Origin: Adineta ricciae
Lineage: Eukaryota > Rotifera > Eurotatoria > Adinetida > Adinetidae
DNA: 64,000 nucleotides
Direction of reading: 5' to 3'
Assembly (NCBI GenBank): GCA_905250025.1
Contig: CAJNOJ010000016.1
Coordinates: 558,001 to 622,000, forward strand
Part shown: positions 34,465-46,447 of the stretch, one piece after another
Layout of the letters: each line of letters starts with the position of its first letter
Position numbering within the stretch: the first letter of the stretch is position 1
The notes under the pieces: generated by a model
What the model was told of the DNA's origin: nothing
Databases searched by the model: none
The model's input: only the letters and a program-made list of their open reading frames with translations
Made by a program: the position numbers and the translations under genes

Positions 34465-36407
34465 CTAAAAGAAGAACAAACGGAACACAGTCATTCCAAA
34501 CGTCACTTGAAATTCTTTGTTAAATTGTAAATACGATTCGGAAATACTTCAAAAAAACTCGTCTCAATTTTACTTCACTATGCTTTCATTTTCATAGAAA
34601 AACATTCGATGCGTACAACATAAGAATAATTTGAGATGATTCGTCGTTTTCAGCTTTGCTTATATGAATCTAAAACAAACGAAGCAAACAGTATTGAATG
34701 GCAAGTAAGACTTAACGAAAGAATACTTGCTAATACGCGAAGAATTTAGGAGAATCTTTGTCGAAGTCGCTGTCTAGAAATTTCTAATGAAAGAAATGTC
34801 CTCCTGTTCTTCAACTACTACTATTATTATTACATAGGAATGCGAGAGAATTCGTTTTGTAATTAAGCAACGATTGACCACACTACTGCCATCGTTACTG
34901 TTTTTCTTTTTTCTTTTATATGTTTTTTTTTCTATCGAAACATATAAACACGGCCAAGGTTGGCAAGATCAACAATAATGTGCTAAAATGAAGTCGAACA
35001 AAAGCACAGATCGTAAATCCATTTAACAAAAGATCAACAAAGAACGCGCAAAAAATTTTTTCTTCAAAACTTTCTTTCGTCGAGTTTGTTAATTAAATGC
35101 CGACGGGAAAATTGATTTCCTAACCAGTTCATATTCGTAGTTGACTTTTCTCTCAGAGAACCAGGGATGGTTTATTTTCTTTTAAGACGAGACAATCCCG
35201 GATTTTCTTTTCTTTTTATATTCATTTCTCAGCGTCACGGTCTAATCCTCGCCATTTTGTTGATAGAATCAAACAAACTCGTTCTTTTTGATTTATCAGA
35301 ATGACGACATGCAAGTTAGACTTAATCGTCATTGAAAAACTTGACTAAAACCAATTTTCATTCATCTCAGCGGTTAACCCATCCTATCATTACTTGCAAG
35401 CTCTTGGGTTTCTTAATAAATAGTTCTCAATGATAATTAAATAGTAGGTAAGTATTTGTTTTATTAGTGGTAATAAATTCAAAATGAAATCTTCTAAATA
35501 ATGAGGTATATAATTTTTCTCCTCGCCAAAACACGTTACAAGTCACGTAGACGGGCTTCGACATGATCTTTTATTAATTAAATAATATTGTTCCACAATT
35601 AAATAGCCGAGACAAAGACACGTATTCTTGTCCTGATGCTAATATATATAAATATATCGTTTTCTCTTGCCGTATGGCATTGTTGTTTCTTAGAGGATTA
35701 GAATTGCGAAACAAGAAGCCCTGTGGCAAGTTTTGAATATTGTTTATTTGCTTGAACTCGACGGTAATTTTCCATGAATAGAATTGATAGAGAGTTGGAT
35801 AAAGACGAATTTCCGCCTTTCGAACGGCTCGTATTGAATATTTGTTTTGGGTATTTTATTACTGATCGAGTAATCTCATGAATATGGTAATTATTCAGAT
35901 ATAAATTTTGACGAGAAAGCCTTCAAACAATTGATCAGTTCGGCAACGGTCTTAAATGAGAAAAACCATTTGTTAACTTCTCTGGTAAATGTTTTGCAGT
36001 CGAACTTTCTATTTCCGACTATTTCCATTCGTCTTATTAATGATATTCTTATTCGGAACGAAAATGTCTACGTGTTCAATAGAATGAAAAGACAGATCAC
36101 CAAATGGAAGTAATATTAAATAGATTTTTCTTCTTCTTCTTTTTCCTTCTTCTTCACGTCTTCGTTAATCATCGTCCAATAAGGAAACTATTCTCTTCGT
36201 TACCATTAAATCTCGTTTTCTCTTACTTTTCATAATGAATAGGAGCTTGTGATGTTTTCTTATTAGATTTTTTTTCTTCTTGTCTCTTGTTCTGTACTAG
36301 GGGTGTTCGACAATAACAAAGAACTTTGTTGTCATTCGCAGCTTCTTCTTTTCATGTTTATTGTAGACGAAGAACAAGTTTATCTCGATGAACATATCTA
36401 ATTCACA
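34465..36407. other. Gene-poor region between divergent genes
   Basis: 1.9 kb, very AT-rich; no domain-bearing frame. It must hold the missing 5' exon(s) and promoter of the minus-strand coiled-coil gene and the promoter of the 7TM receptor. Pyrimidine-rich tracts lie near 36120-36170. Confidence 0.55.
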
Positions 36408-37840
36408 ATGATATCGGTCGAATTCTTAACTTACTTTCGGCAGACTATGGCTGTCCTGTGCTGTCTATTCGGTTTACCCGGAAATCTCTTAACAATTATC
36501 GTTTGTACGAAAGCACTCTATTTACGAACGATGCATTTACAACGAAAAATGCTCAACTTATATCTCGTGGAAATCTCTATTTTGGGTAAGTGAATGAGAC
36601 AAAGTGAAGGGAGGACTTCGTATTCGGTAAATCGAGTCAGCTATGAGATATACAAACGTACATCCGCTAATCAGATTTGAAGAAGAGTGAAAACTTGTAA
36701 TTTTGTTTCAAGGGCGTTTCATTCTCTTGATCGTAGGTTCTTCAGTGCGCAAATAGCCTTGTTCTATTGCAAATTCTAATGAATTATGTATTCGCCGTCA
36801 ACCGATCATATGTAATTCTCTCTAGGACCGCGTATTGCATGTTTTATGTTTTAGACACATGCTTATTATTATATTGGATTATCGAAACGTTATTAAATTA
36901 TCTACACGAGATTCAACGAATCGAGTTTCATTCTATTATGCATATCTCTGCCATGACATGTTATTTCTCATATATGATTAATCGTATATGTGCTGCTCTA
37001 TGTTCTTGGCTATTAACCTGTTTTACGTTCATTCGATTTATAAATATTTTTCGTCAGTTTAACACGATCAAATCGAATATTATTCTTCTTATATCTTTGA
37101 TTTTGTTCTTTTCACTGGCGAATAGTTATTCATTTGTTGTCTTAGAGTATAAAACCGAACAGAAACCTCCTCGAAATAGTACGCAAAGAAACGGAACGTT
37201 GTACGACTACAAAGATATCTGTACGATTCGTTCGGAGTACGTCGATGATCAAGTAACATTGCTGATGAATATTCTCGTCGCCGGTGTTTTGAGTTTAGCT
37301 GTACCAGCTCTTCTGGTGTCCATTGTTAATATCAGTATGCTATGCGTTATTAAAAAAATTTATTCCACGCAAACGGATGTGAATAATAAACGTCGTTCAG
37401 ACATAACTAACTACCGTTCAACACGTTCGACGCTGCTTGTTATATCAGTGACATATGCACTATTTTACTTGCCGTATATCATTTTCTATTTTCTTATGAC
37501 ACTTCTAGAGGACAACGATGGAACATTACATTACTGGTCTGAGATTACCTACAGTCTACGACATGTCAGTCATTCAGTAAACTTTTATGCATATATTTGT
37601 ACTAGTTTGAGTTTTCGTCACGAATGTGTCCTATTGGTTCGTTCAGTTTTTCGACCATGTTTGTACTTTAAAACTCGCCGACAATACAGACAAAAGAAGA
37701 AACGATCACAATTGATTATCATTGATAAGAGTCCTCTCCCACCACCGCCGTTGTATAGCTCGTTCAACAGAAAAGCTCCACGAGTCACTATTGCTCAAGA
37801 ACCTGAGGAAATTAACAATAAAAACGAAACATGGATGTGA
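36408..37840 (+). CDS. Rhodopsin-like seven-transmembrane receptor (orphan)
   Basis: Exons 36408..36585 and 36855..37840 are joined by a 269-nt intron (phase 1), giving about 387 aa. TM1 has GLPGNLLTIIV (the GN of class A receptors). TM2 is LYLVEISILDTCLLLYWI, with the conserved Asp formed across the splice. TM3 begins near INRICAALCSWLLTCFTFIRFINIF, where RF replaces the usual DRY. TM5 follows a glycosylable loop (PPRNSTQRNGT). TM6 is STLLVISVTYALFYLPYIIFYF and TM7 ends VNFYAYICTSLSFR, a variant of NPXXY. The C-tail has a Pro run (PLPPPPLY). The degenerate DRY and NPXXY are frequent in lineage-expanded peptide-like receptors of rotifers. Ligand unknown. Confidence 0.85.
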
Positions 37841-39025
37841 AGAACAACTCGCAATGTGCTTTACTGTTATGGAAAATTAATTATGAAATAACATTCAACT
37901 TAATGTCGTTCTCTTGTAAACACAGATTTTATGTCATTTTACTCTTAAGTAACGATTCAGCATTCGGTGGATTAGACAAGAAAAAACCTCAACTTCGTAG
38001 TTTTTTCTTCTCCTTCTTCTTCTTTTTCATCTTTGTCACGCATGCGTGCTTGGAAGCATCAAAAGTGTCCCATGATGATTTCATTTGTTTTGTTATAAAC
38101 AACAGTAATTATGTTGAATATTGTTATTTGAGAGGATTCTTTATACGTTGATTATTAAAAACCAAAATATACTGAATGATTTATTGCCATACTTCTACAT
38201 ATGTGCATACATGTTAAAGATCAAATGAGGTTATAATGAAAACTTCATTTTACTTCTACGATTTCCTTTCGCGTAGATCCATTTAAACAGGAAGAATAAT
38301 TACATCTGTAAGATTTGTCGAGCATTTCATTCTAGTCTAATTAGATGACTACTGACAAGATATTGCATGTCGTAGTTCATGTGATACTAATCTATATTTA
38401 ACGAACTAGAAAGAAAGAGTATGTATTAAATATTGTATTAGGTTATAATATTTCCCTTGAAGATACCGAATATGTTTTCATATACTATTCTCATTGAATA
38501 GAGAGATAGTATTCTGTTTAGGGACCAAGTTGTCGCTGGTTAGTACGTGACTTGTAGGCGGTGTTTCGTAAATGCCATAAGTGTCAATACGTGAGTTATA
38601 ACGAATGAATTGTATGAACAACGGGTCGATCTAATATAGGTCAAACGTAATTAAATTAGAGACACTTTCGGTAAGCCGGAATACAAATGTCATTCTTTTC
38701 AAAAGTTGCACATTTCATTGACAATATCCGTGTCGAATGTAATGAAAGTTTCCACATGAAATAACAAGTTGATATAGAATCTAATTAGCTCGACTTATGT
38801 AGGTTTTAATGAAATATTAATTAGCAGTTAATAATCTTACTATGTTTGGAATATATCGTTTCCTTCAACATGGCATCTTGTGCGTCATGTACATTTATTT
38901 GAAACAATGGCAAGAGTAAATATAGAGAAATATGGAAACGAAGCTGGGATATACACGAGGGCGGATGATATGGTTCATTTACTAGAAGAAAATAGTATAA
39001 AATTGTGAATATGCGTCAGAATAAA
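37841..39025. other. Intergenic, AT-rich
   Basis: 1.2 kb without a supported gene. The open frame at 37831-38151 overlaps the receptor stop, is Phe/Ser-rich and has no family signal. Confidence 0.55.
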
Positions 39026-39516
39026 TTAACTAACATGCGAATTTTTCTTTTTATCTGAATCAGAATCTTTCTTCAAATCACTGTCGGACGACAAGCTTTG
39101 TTTCTAATTAAAAGAAGAAAATAGACTCCATTAATGAAGCTCATATTCAAACTCACAGTTTCCTTAATCCATTCAGTTGCTTCTACAAATGAACTTTAAT
39201 AGAGTGAATACTAGAACTGATCTTACTTTTAGTGATGTCTTTCATGTTTTGAGTTTTGTCTTTGTCGAAATCATTTCCTGATGATTGAGAAGATGGACTA
39301 CTTCGCTCTTTCGCGCCTGTTTCTTGAGAACTTGGACCACTGCCTCCATAACCGCCTGAGGGGTTATCATTGCTACCTGATCCTTTAGAACTAAGCTTAC
39401 GAAGGAAATTTGTTTGCCCAACTGAAAGACCGCAAGAAATATTAGTTTTTTGACATATTAGTTTTGATCTTACTTCGTGAACCAGATAAAAGAGTACGAG
39501 TAAGATTACTTGCCAT
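39026..39516 (-). CDS. Small Ser/Gly-rich protein with mitochondrial-type presequence
   Basis: Four exons reconstructed from an ATG at 39516 to a TAA at 39026-39028, about 110 aa. The start MASNLTRTLLSGSR, then IGQTNFLRKLSSKG after a 53-nt intron, is rich in Arg/Ser/Leu with no acidic residue, as in mitochondrial targeting peptides. The middle is low-complexity (GSGSNDNPSGGYGGSGPSSQ). The tail is NMKDITKKATEWIKETTKQSLSSDSD then KKDSDSDKKK. The third intron is 44 nt, and a weaker 33-nt choice leads to an early stop. It resembles no family I can name; short animal mitochondrial proteins with an amphipathic helix in this place exist but identity is open. Confidence 0.5.
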
Positions 39517-40194
39517 GGTATTTCGTATTTGTTAAATGAATGAAGAGGATATAAAAATAAAATTACGAAGGAAGCAAAAGACGATTTTGCACTCATTCAC
39601 CTTTATGTTATTTGGTATATACACTATGGCTAAAAGAACGATAATATCGATAGTCAGTTGTTTTTGTTGTTTGGTAATACGTGTGCTTCGCACATGGTGT
39701 CACCGGATCGATAAATTTTCCAAACCGCGATAGATTTCATCGATACAGATTCTAACAGTTAGAATTGATGGGAAAAAGAATTGAAATCGTTCGATTAAAA
39801 CAATACTTGATTTCGTCGATCATCTCGTGCTATTGATCCTGTTTCAGAAATAAAATGCCTGACAATTCTTTTGATCACCGTAGATGTTCCAAGTATACGA
39901 TTTAGATATTGTTACAAATCTAGGAAACTCAATAGAGACATATAGTATCAAACCGATAGATGTCGCCGTATAATACGTGATTAGAATTTTGAAAGCTAAT
40001 ATGGCCTACGTAGATACCAATCATGTGTTTAGTTGAATCATAAAGCTAAAAGACTTGTTTTGCAAAGTTTATTTCAAAAGTTGGTAGAAAGTTTATTTCT
40101 AGTCGTTTTGACTCAATGTAATTTCTTTATATTGCAAGTATTTGTCCTAATTACAATATTTCAGACGCCGTTGAATATATTTATTAACGAAATC
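39517..40194. other. Divergent intergenic region, mitochondrial-type gene / Argonaute
   Basis: No supported gene. In-frame sequence ahead of the Argonaute ATG stays open from 40033 but is not conserved. Confidence 0.5.
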
Positions 40195-43100
40195 ATGTCA
40201 GCATCCGGATCTCGTGGCAGAGGCCGTGGCAGTAAGTATAAAGATGCCAGATCCAAGCCATTTGAATAAGAAATACTCGGTTTAGAAAGACCTTATCGAT
40301 CGACAGGAGGTCCTCCCGAGCCCTATAGATCTCAATCAATGGCTATCACATCGGAAAAATATCATCAGACCAATCTGGATAGAAATAACCCTAGTCGTCC
40401 ACCATCAGTGAAAGCGAATACATCTTCAGGACGGCGATCTAATGGTGATCAACGTAAATCTACATCTCGTTCATCAACAGGTCGTGCGAAGTCTACCCGA
40501 GCTTTTCGTGAACCTGTTCACTCAGCGATACCAGATACTGCACTAGTATCATTCGCTTGTCGACCAGATCGTGGTGGAAAAGGTAATTATTGCATTGAAT
40601 ACAACTCATCGAAGTTTTTCTAATTATCTTTTCTACATCACCGTTCTTAAGCTGGTTATCCATTAAAATTGCAGACAAATCATTTCACTTGCAATATTCC
40701 TCGATCATTGAAATGCCATCAGTATGATATTGATTTACAAGCTGCGAATCGAGATGGCACCTGGCGAACTGCGAAAAAAGACGATCGATTTATTATTTTA
40801 ACGAAAATTATCGAACGAGAAAACTTCCCATTAGTGTGGTACGACGAAGGAAAAAGTCTTTATTCCATTGAACTACTTGTTGATTTGAAAGATCAGTATG
40901 AGATTACTATCAAAGACAAGAAAAGTGATCGAGAACAAAGGTATCGATTATTGATTAACAATCTTGTTAAATCTTACGATATTCAAGTATAAATGATTTC
41001 CTCGATTGATAACATAATGCATTGATTTACTTTCTAGGTTTTGTGGGATTTTATTGAGAATAAAATTGCGATACGTCCTAGGGATCCGATTCGGATTCTT
41101 GAAACTCTTCTAAAACAAACCACTCGAGCGACTATGGTTTGTGTAAAAAATCAGTTTTATGATAAGCGACAGACATTAGACGATCTAGGTGAGTTCTATC
41201 GATGAATCTTGCTATTGAAAAGTCATTTTTCTTAGGTGATGGTCGAGGTTTAGCCAGTGGTTTTTATCAAGCTATGTTTTTAACTTGTATTGGTGCTACA
41301 ATTAATATTAATTCAACTTTTACATGTTTTTACCAGCCATTCAATTTAGTTCATTTTCTTTGCGAATATCTTCAACATGATATTGTTCAAGATGGTAATC
41401 ATGTGCACTTTCTGCTCTCCTTCTGCTCTCATCTGAAATTTATTCAGGTATTGATCAAAGGGAACAACAGTTATTATTAAGAAAAGTTCTCAGACCTATC
41501 TGGCTGGAAACTCATCATGGCGAAAACGTGCGTAAGTACCGCATACGTGGTTTCGGTGCACCTGCTCGTCAACATACATTTGCGCGTCATGTCGACGGTG
41601 CGAGCGATGATACGCAAGAACGACAAACAGTCTATGATTATTTCGCTGAAAAATATAATATTCAATTACAGTATCCTAATTTACCAACAGTTGGTAAAAC
41701 ATTCTCCATGATATTAATAATATATCTCGATTGATTTCATTAGAATTGTACACACCACCGAATAACATTCAATTTCACTATTTACCAATGGAATGTTGTA
41801 CAGTTCAAGCTTGGCAACGTTCAATAAAACCATTAACTACAGATCAACGTGCACGAGTAACGAAAAAGACTGTGGTCAATCCAACTCAACGCCACAGGGC
41901 AATTATGGATATTGTCAAAACACGAAAATTCAATGAGGATAAATATCTTAATGAAATAGGAATGAGTATTATTGATGATAAAATGATTACTGTCTCTGCG
42001 AGATGTATACAACCACCCGAGATAAAATATAAAAGTATTCACGATGAACAAAGTCAAATTGTCGAAAGAATTAACATCGGAAAGTAAGAATATGTTTTCA
42101 ATTGTGAACGAGAAATGTTTGTTTTCCATTAAGGTGGAATCTGAGAAATCGTTTTCAAACAACGAAGAACATTAATTGCTGGGCGTGTATTATGGTCTCC
42201 AGTCAAAAGCCTAATCAAAATCAACTATCTATAGCCAATCAATTTGTTGAACAATTTCCTTCAGTAAATTGAACATTCTCTAAATTATTCATGTTGATTA
42301 TTACTTTTTAAAGATTATCAGCCAGTATGGAATCTATTTTCAATCGAGCCCGATCATGAGTTGTGATCCAGCGGATCCAGATATTATTCATAAACGTTTG
42401 CAAACATTGAAAGAACAAAATTGCGAAGTAGTTGTCTTTATTTTGAATGGCGTTGGAGAAGATACTTATAAAACAATCAAATATTTCGGAAATCAAAAAC
42501 TCGGCATTGTGACACAGTAAGAATCAATGTTTAACTTCTATCCAATCAATTCCATTGGTTTAGATGTACGGATTTCGTTGCGATCGCCAAGAATATTCGC
42601 AGTCGAAAACTTGATATGGTAAAAACAAAGATATTTCTCCATGCTTTGTGCACGTTTTGATTTCAGTATTTGCAAAATCTTGTGCAAAAATTCAATGCTA
42701 AACTTGGCGGAGTCAATGGAATGGTCTCATTAGCACGAGCATTGACGACTGCTTCCGGAAAAGATGATGTTTTCATGTTTTTCGGAGCCGATGTTACACA
42801 TATAACATGTTCGAGAGAAAAACCATCGATTGCCGCTGTTGTCGGCTCAGTTGATTCGACGAGTATGTGATACTCATTGTTCACACGAAAACAAACGAGA
42901 GGAATGATGGTTTTTAGGTACTCAATACGCATCGAGAGTTGGTGAACAGTTTCCTGCTCGAGGAAAAATATCTTTAGAAATCATCAAAGATCTATATCAG
43001 ATGTCAACAGATCTTTTGAAGTTGTTCGCGCAAAGGAATCACTGTTTTCCGAACAAAATCGTTTTCTATCGCGACGGTAAATAGAGGTTAATGTTAGAAA

Positions 43101-43928
43101 GCACTATCTAATCGGTTTAGGTGTTGACGATGGACATTTCCAAAAAGTTTTGGATAATGAAATACGTGCATTACAAAACGCGTGTAAAGGTAATGAATTT
43201 CTAATCGTAATTTCATAGGAGACGATCAATAATTGCTTGTAGCACTCTACATGACTAATTCATTACCAAAGATCACGTTTATCATTGTCAAGAAACGTCA
43301 TAATACAAGGTTTTTTCTGCAAGATCATCAAACAGGAAATATGAATAACGTGCCACCAGGTATATTGACTCATCAGCAATGAATTCATCTTCATGTTTAC
43401 TATTAGGTACGGTTGTTGACACAGATATCGTGCATCCGCAACATTTTGATTTTTATCTCAATAGTCATGCTGCTATCCAAGGTACAAGCAAACATTCATT
43501 CTATTTACTATTTAAACATCGTTCGTTTTCTCTGTAGGAACATCCAGACCTATTCTGTATCATGTTCTGTACGATGAGATTGGTTTCACTTCGGATGAAA
43601 TACAATCCCTAACGTATTTTCTCTGCCATTCCGATGTTCGATGTACTAAAGCAGTATCTATACCGGCACCTGTGCATTATGCACATCTGGCTGCTTATCA
43701 ATCACGAGATGCAGAAAGTTTCGAAAATGATCAAAAGAGTACCGCAGGGTAAGTGTTTTTTTCTTCATGATTTCTCCATTCAAAAATCGGCAATCTTTCT
43801 TTGCTTATCGTAGAGATTTTAACGATGATGATTTAGTCGACGGTATGGGATCAATTACATTGCAAGACGTCGAGTCCAGATTAATTCAACTTGATCCTTC
43901 TATTCAAGATACAATGTGGTATGTCTAA
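40195..43928 (+). CDS. Argonaute (AGO clade), slicer residues intact
   Basis: Small-RNA-guided silencing effector. Start [12 protein letters not shown] (an RG-rich N-terminus), with about 17 exons and mostly 45-65-nt introns. N domain: [23 protein letters not shown]. Linker: [35 protein letters not shown] and [10 protein letters not shown], the AGO-type pattern before [38 protein letters not shown], then GIVTQCTDFVAI and [24 protein letters not shown] (first catalytic Asp), [14 protein letters not shown] (Glu finger), [14 protein letters not shown] (second Asp) and [15 protein letters not shown] (catalytic His), so the DEDH tetrad is complete. The C-terminus ends ...QDTMWYV, close to the hydrophobic end of metazoan AGOs. 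It belongs to AGO, not PIWI, by the ArgoL1 and PAZ patterns. Bdelloids carry many Argonautes; this one is fairly diverged from vertebrate AGO2. Confidence 0.92.
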
Positions 43929-44142
43929 AGAAAATGACAAACTATGAATTCAAAAGGGGCACATGAAGTTTATTTTTTATCCACGAATTTTATAATGAAA
44001 TGCCTCATTCGCTTACAAATCATTGTTTTGTTTTATGCTACTTTTTTTTTAATGATACATTCGTTATAACTGAATTCCACCGGTTGAAGAAATATTGTTC
44101 AATTAATAAAATAACACAGAATATTATAAGAACAGGAAAGAT

Positions 44143-45249
44143 TCAAACGAGCTTGAAAACTTCAATGTCAGACACGATGAATTTGTCAGCACCTGTAAAT
44201 GTTTCGTTACCCTTTCCTGTTGTATCCATGTATGTGTGAGGAAATGCACTGCAGCTTGAGTTGTTCGTATTACAACCGTTTGATATATAGAGATCCTGAC
44301 CATTGCCGAATGTGGGTCCATCATTTTCACCATGATAGACTGCTTTTGTAATACAAGTATGATCGACAAGATATTTCGTTGGTGAAATACTATGAGGATT
44401 GGTTAAAGTGAATAGAAAAGCATTGGTATCTTCTTTATAACCGCCATCTGAAGACCATGGAGTAGATGCATAACCTCCGAAGAGATAGTTATTACTTGAT
44501 TGAACTATCGTTATTGTTGGTCCTTGATTATCGCAGCGTGTATGGAATGCATTTGCAGCAAATCCATCTCGTGTTGCTTTGTATAACAATTGCCATTGTT
44601 GGTTAGTCTTACCATAGAATTCGTTCAGTTTTCGTGTATATTCTGGTCGAAGCAATGTTTCACCAAAGAAGACTCTTCTAGCAGCTTCTAGTTGAACTTG
44701 CTGCTCATATTTTGTTAGGATGTGGATTAAAGTATGCAAACGAAAAAACCGAGCTTCCGTAATCAGAGATTGACGAAGTGAATCATTGTCCAGTATATCA
44801 CTTGGCATCGTGTTTGTTCTCAGATAAGCAAGGATATGACTAAATAGTTTACCATCACGATCAATAAACACACTTTTATCGTCCGGATCTCGTTCGAGTT
44901 GCCATTGCTTTGAAAATAGTGCAGTGAAGAAAGTGTCTTTCTCACGAGTTAATGTCTCCACTGAAGTGGTATATTTCTCTCCACCAACGTCGAGTATAAT
45001 CTTGCCTGCAATAGCAGTTGTTGCTAGTTTAAGTTTGATCTCTTTCCATTCCTTTTCGTCATTATTTACGTTTATTAATTTATCGTCCAGCATCGCTTTG
45101 ACGTTCACTACTTGTTCACATAGATTTTCAGCAGTTCGTATGCAGTTATTGCATTCATTTAATTTTGTCATTATTTCGCTAGCAAGTTTCTCAAAACATG
45201 CTCGAACTCGCTTGACATTGCCGTGAAGCTTTTGTAGATTTGGATCCAT
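44143..45249 (-). CDS. BTB (T1/KCTD-type)-TLDc domain protein
   Basis: Single exon of 368 aa from the ATG at 45249; the frame is open further upstream but without an ATG in a conserved context. The first 90 residues are helical (coiled-coil-like). A BTB/T1 domain follows: KIILDVGGEKYTTSVETLTREKDTFFTALFS, then VFIDRDGKLFSHILAYLRTN and ITEARFFRLHTLI. The C-terminal half is a TLDc domain: LNEFYGKTNQQWQLLYKATRDGFAANAFHTRCDNQGPTI (start), YLFGGYASTPWSS, AFLFTL, FGNGQDLYI and FTGADKFIVSDIEVFKL. BTB/T1 domains assemble oligomers or link to CUL3 ligases; TLDc domains act in oxidative-stress resistance and V-ATPase regulation. The combination is common and expanded in bdelloid rotifers. Confidence 0.88.
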   Translation of the reverse strand: MDPNLQKLHGNVKRVRACFEKLASEIMTKLNECNNCIRTAENLCEQVVNVKAMLDDKLINVNNDEKEWKEIKLKLATTAIAGKIILDVGGEKYTTSVETLTREKDTFFTALFSKQWQLERDPDDKSVFIDRDGKLFSHILAYLRTNTMPSDILDNDSLRQSLITEARFFRLHTLIHILTKYEQQVQLEAARRVFFGETLLRPEYTRKLNEFYGKTNQQWQLLYKATRDGFAANAFHTRCDNQGPTITIVQSSNNYLFGGYASTPWSSDGGYKEDTNAFLFTLTNPHSISPTKYLVDHTCITKAVYHGENDGPTFGNGQDLYISNGCNTNNSSCSAFPHTYMDTTGKGNETFTGADKFIVSDIEVFKLV

Positions 45250-45743
45250 TGATGTGATTTTTATATAATAAATCGAATTTGGCTGCTGCGTGCGAATACG
45301 AAGACTAACAATGAATTTAATTTTACAGTTGTGCTTATCTTTTCCATAAAAAAACACAACACCTTTAATTTGGCTTTTTCCTACTAGTATACAAGAACTA
45401 CAGTGCATGATAACAATTTCACTGGGATCTTTTATCATCATAGTTGCAATAAATAGAAGTAACTACTGTTGAATCATATATGAGCTTCCGTCTATCCCTA
45501 GTAAATTTAGTGTTTAATAAGATCAGAAAGACATGACTTTCACTCAGTTGACAATCAGTCTTAGTTTTTGTGCGTTGATCATACGCATATACTTCTATTT
45601 AATAGTACAAAAATACCGTACTCGATTATATGATAACAATTATAAACTCATCAATGACTCCTTCATCTCGCCATATTCGTATTTATCTGTTATTGACGCT
45701 CCGTCACGCTTACATTTTGATGTGTAGTTGTGAATTCATCGCT
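45250..45743. other. Intergenic between two minus-strand genes
   Basis: About 490 bases with no supported gene. A 64-aa plus-strand frame (45533-45727) begins with a hydrophobic stretch but is isolated. Confidence 0.5.
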
Positions 45744-46447
45744 TTATTCACGCCAATTAACAAGAGGTAAACGAAATCGATCCATCCACATATCTTCTAC
45801 ATCTCTCGATGTCGGCAATTCTCCAAGTTTCTTCTCCAGAAGTACAGTCATATCACTTTTAGACAAAGTCAGATCTTTTCGTTGTTTGACTTCTGTCTGT
45901 AAATCATTATAGACTTGTTCTATCATTGCTACGACGTGCTGTTGTCTTTCTTTTTCTTCTTGAAAATGACGCCATGGTGCATATTGCTCCAATGTGACAC
46001 TAGAAAAAAAAATCTTTGTTTACGAAGAGCTGTTTCTAAAAAGAAACTATTGAACAAGATAACGACTATTTACGTATAGATCTGTTTAGCTTCCCATGAT
46101 GAAGGCACACGATCACTATGTTCTTCGTACAGTTTTTTACATTCATCCAACGTGATACGGGTGAAATTCACGTTTGGTTTCTTATTCCATATGGCTTGTG
46201 CTATTTCCTTTAGTTTTGCTTTACGACGTTTGATTTCTTGAGCTTTGTAATACAATTGAATCTTAAGTTCTGCATCAGGAAGAGGAGAAAAGGCAACACC
46301 TGTCACATCTGACGATTTATACCGGGAAGATATATTCGGAAGAAGGTGAAAAGCGGAATTGAGAGGTACATTATATGAACTTGATACTGCTTGAGTAATA
46401 TAGCTAACAGTAGGTGCAAATCGAGTAAGAAAACGATGAGCATTCAT
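45744..46447 (-). CDS. Uncharacterised protein with mitochondrial-type N-terminus
   Basis: Two exons (about 46447..46073 and about 46000..45744) joined by a phase-2 intron, about 208 aa. The start MNAHRFLTRFAPTVSYITQAVSSSY has Arg/Ser/Thr/hydrophobic residues and no acidic ones, like a matrix-targeting peptide. The body is helical and charged (LKIQLYYKAQEIKRRKAKLKEI, ITLDECKKLYEEH, WEAKQIYT, then TLEQYAPWRHFQEEKERQQ). It has no membrane segment. The 'W...LT..E...LY' spacing reminded me of COX4, but the COX4 transmembrane helix is absent, so that is not claimed. Family unknown; a structural or ribosomal mitochondrial protein is possible. Confidence 0.6.

Noticed and set aside
45744..46447. COX4 homologue
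   Set aside because: A few spaced residues agree but the transmembrane helix and conserved C-terminal part are absent.
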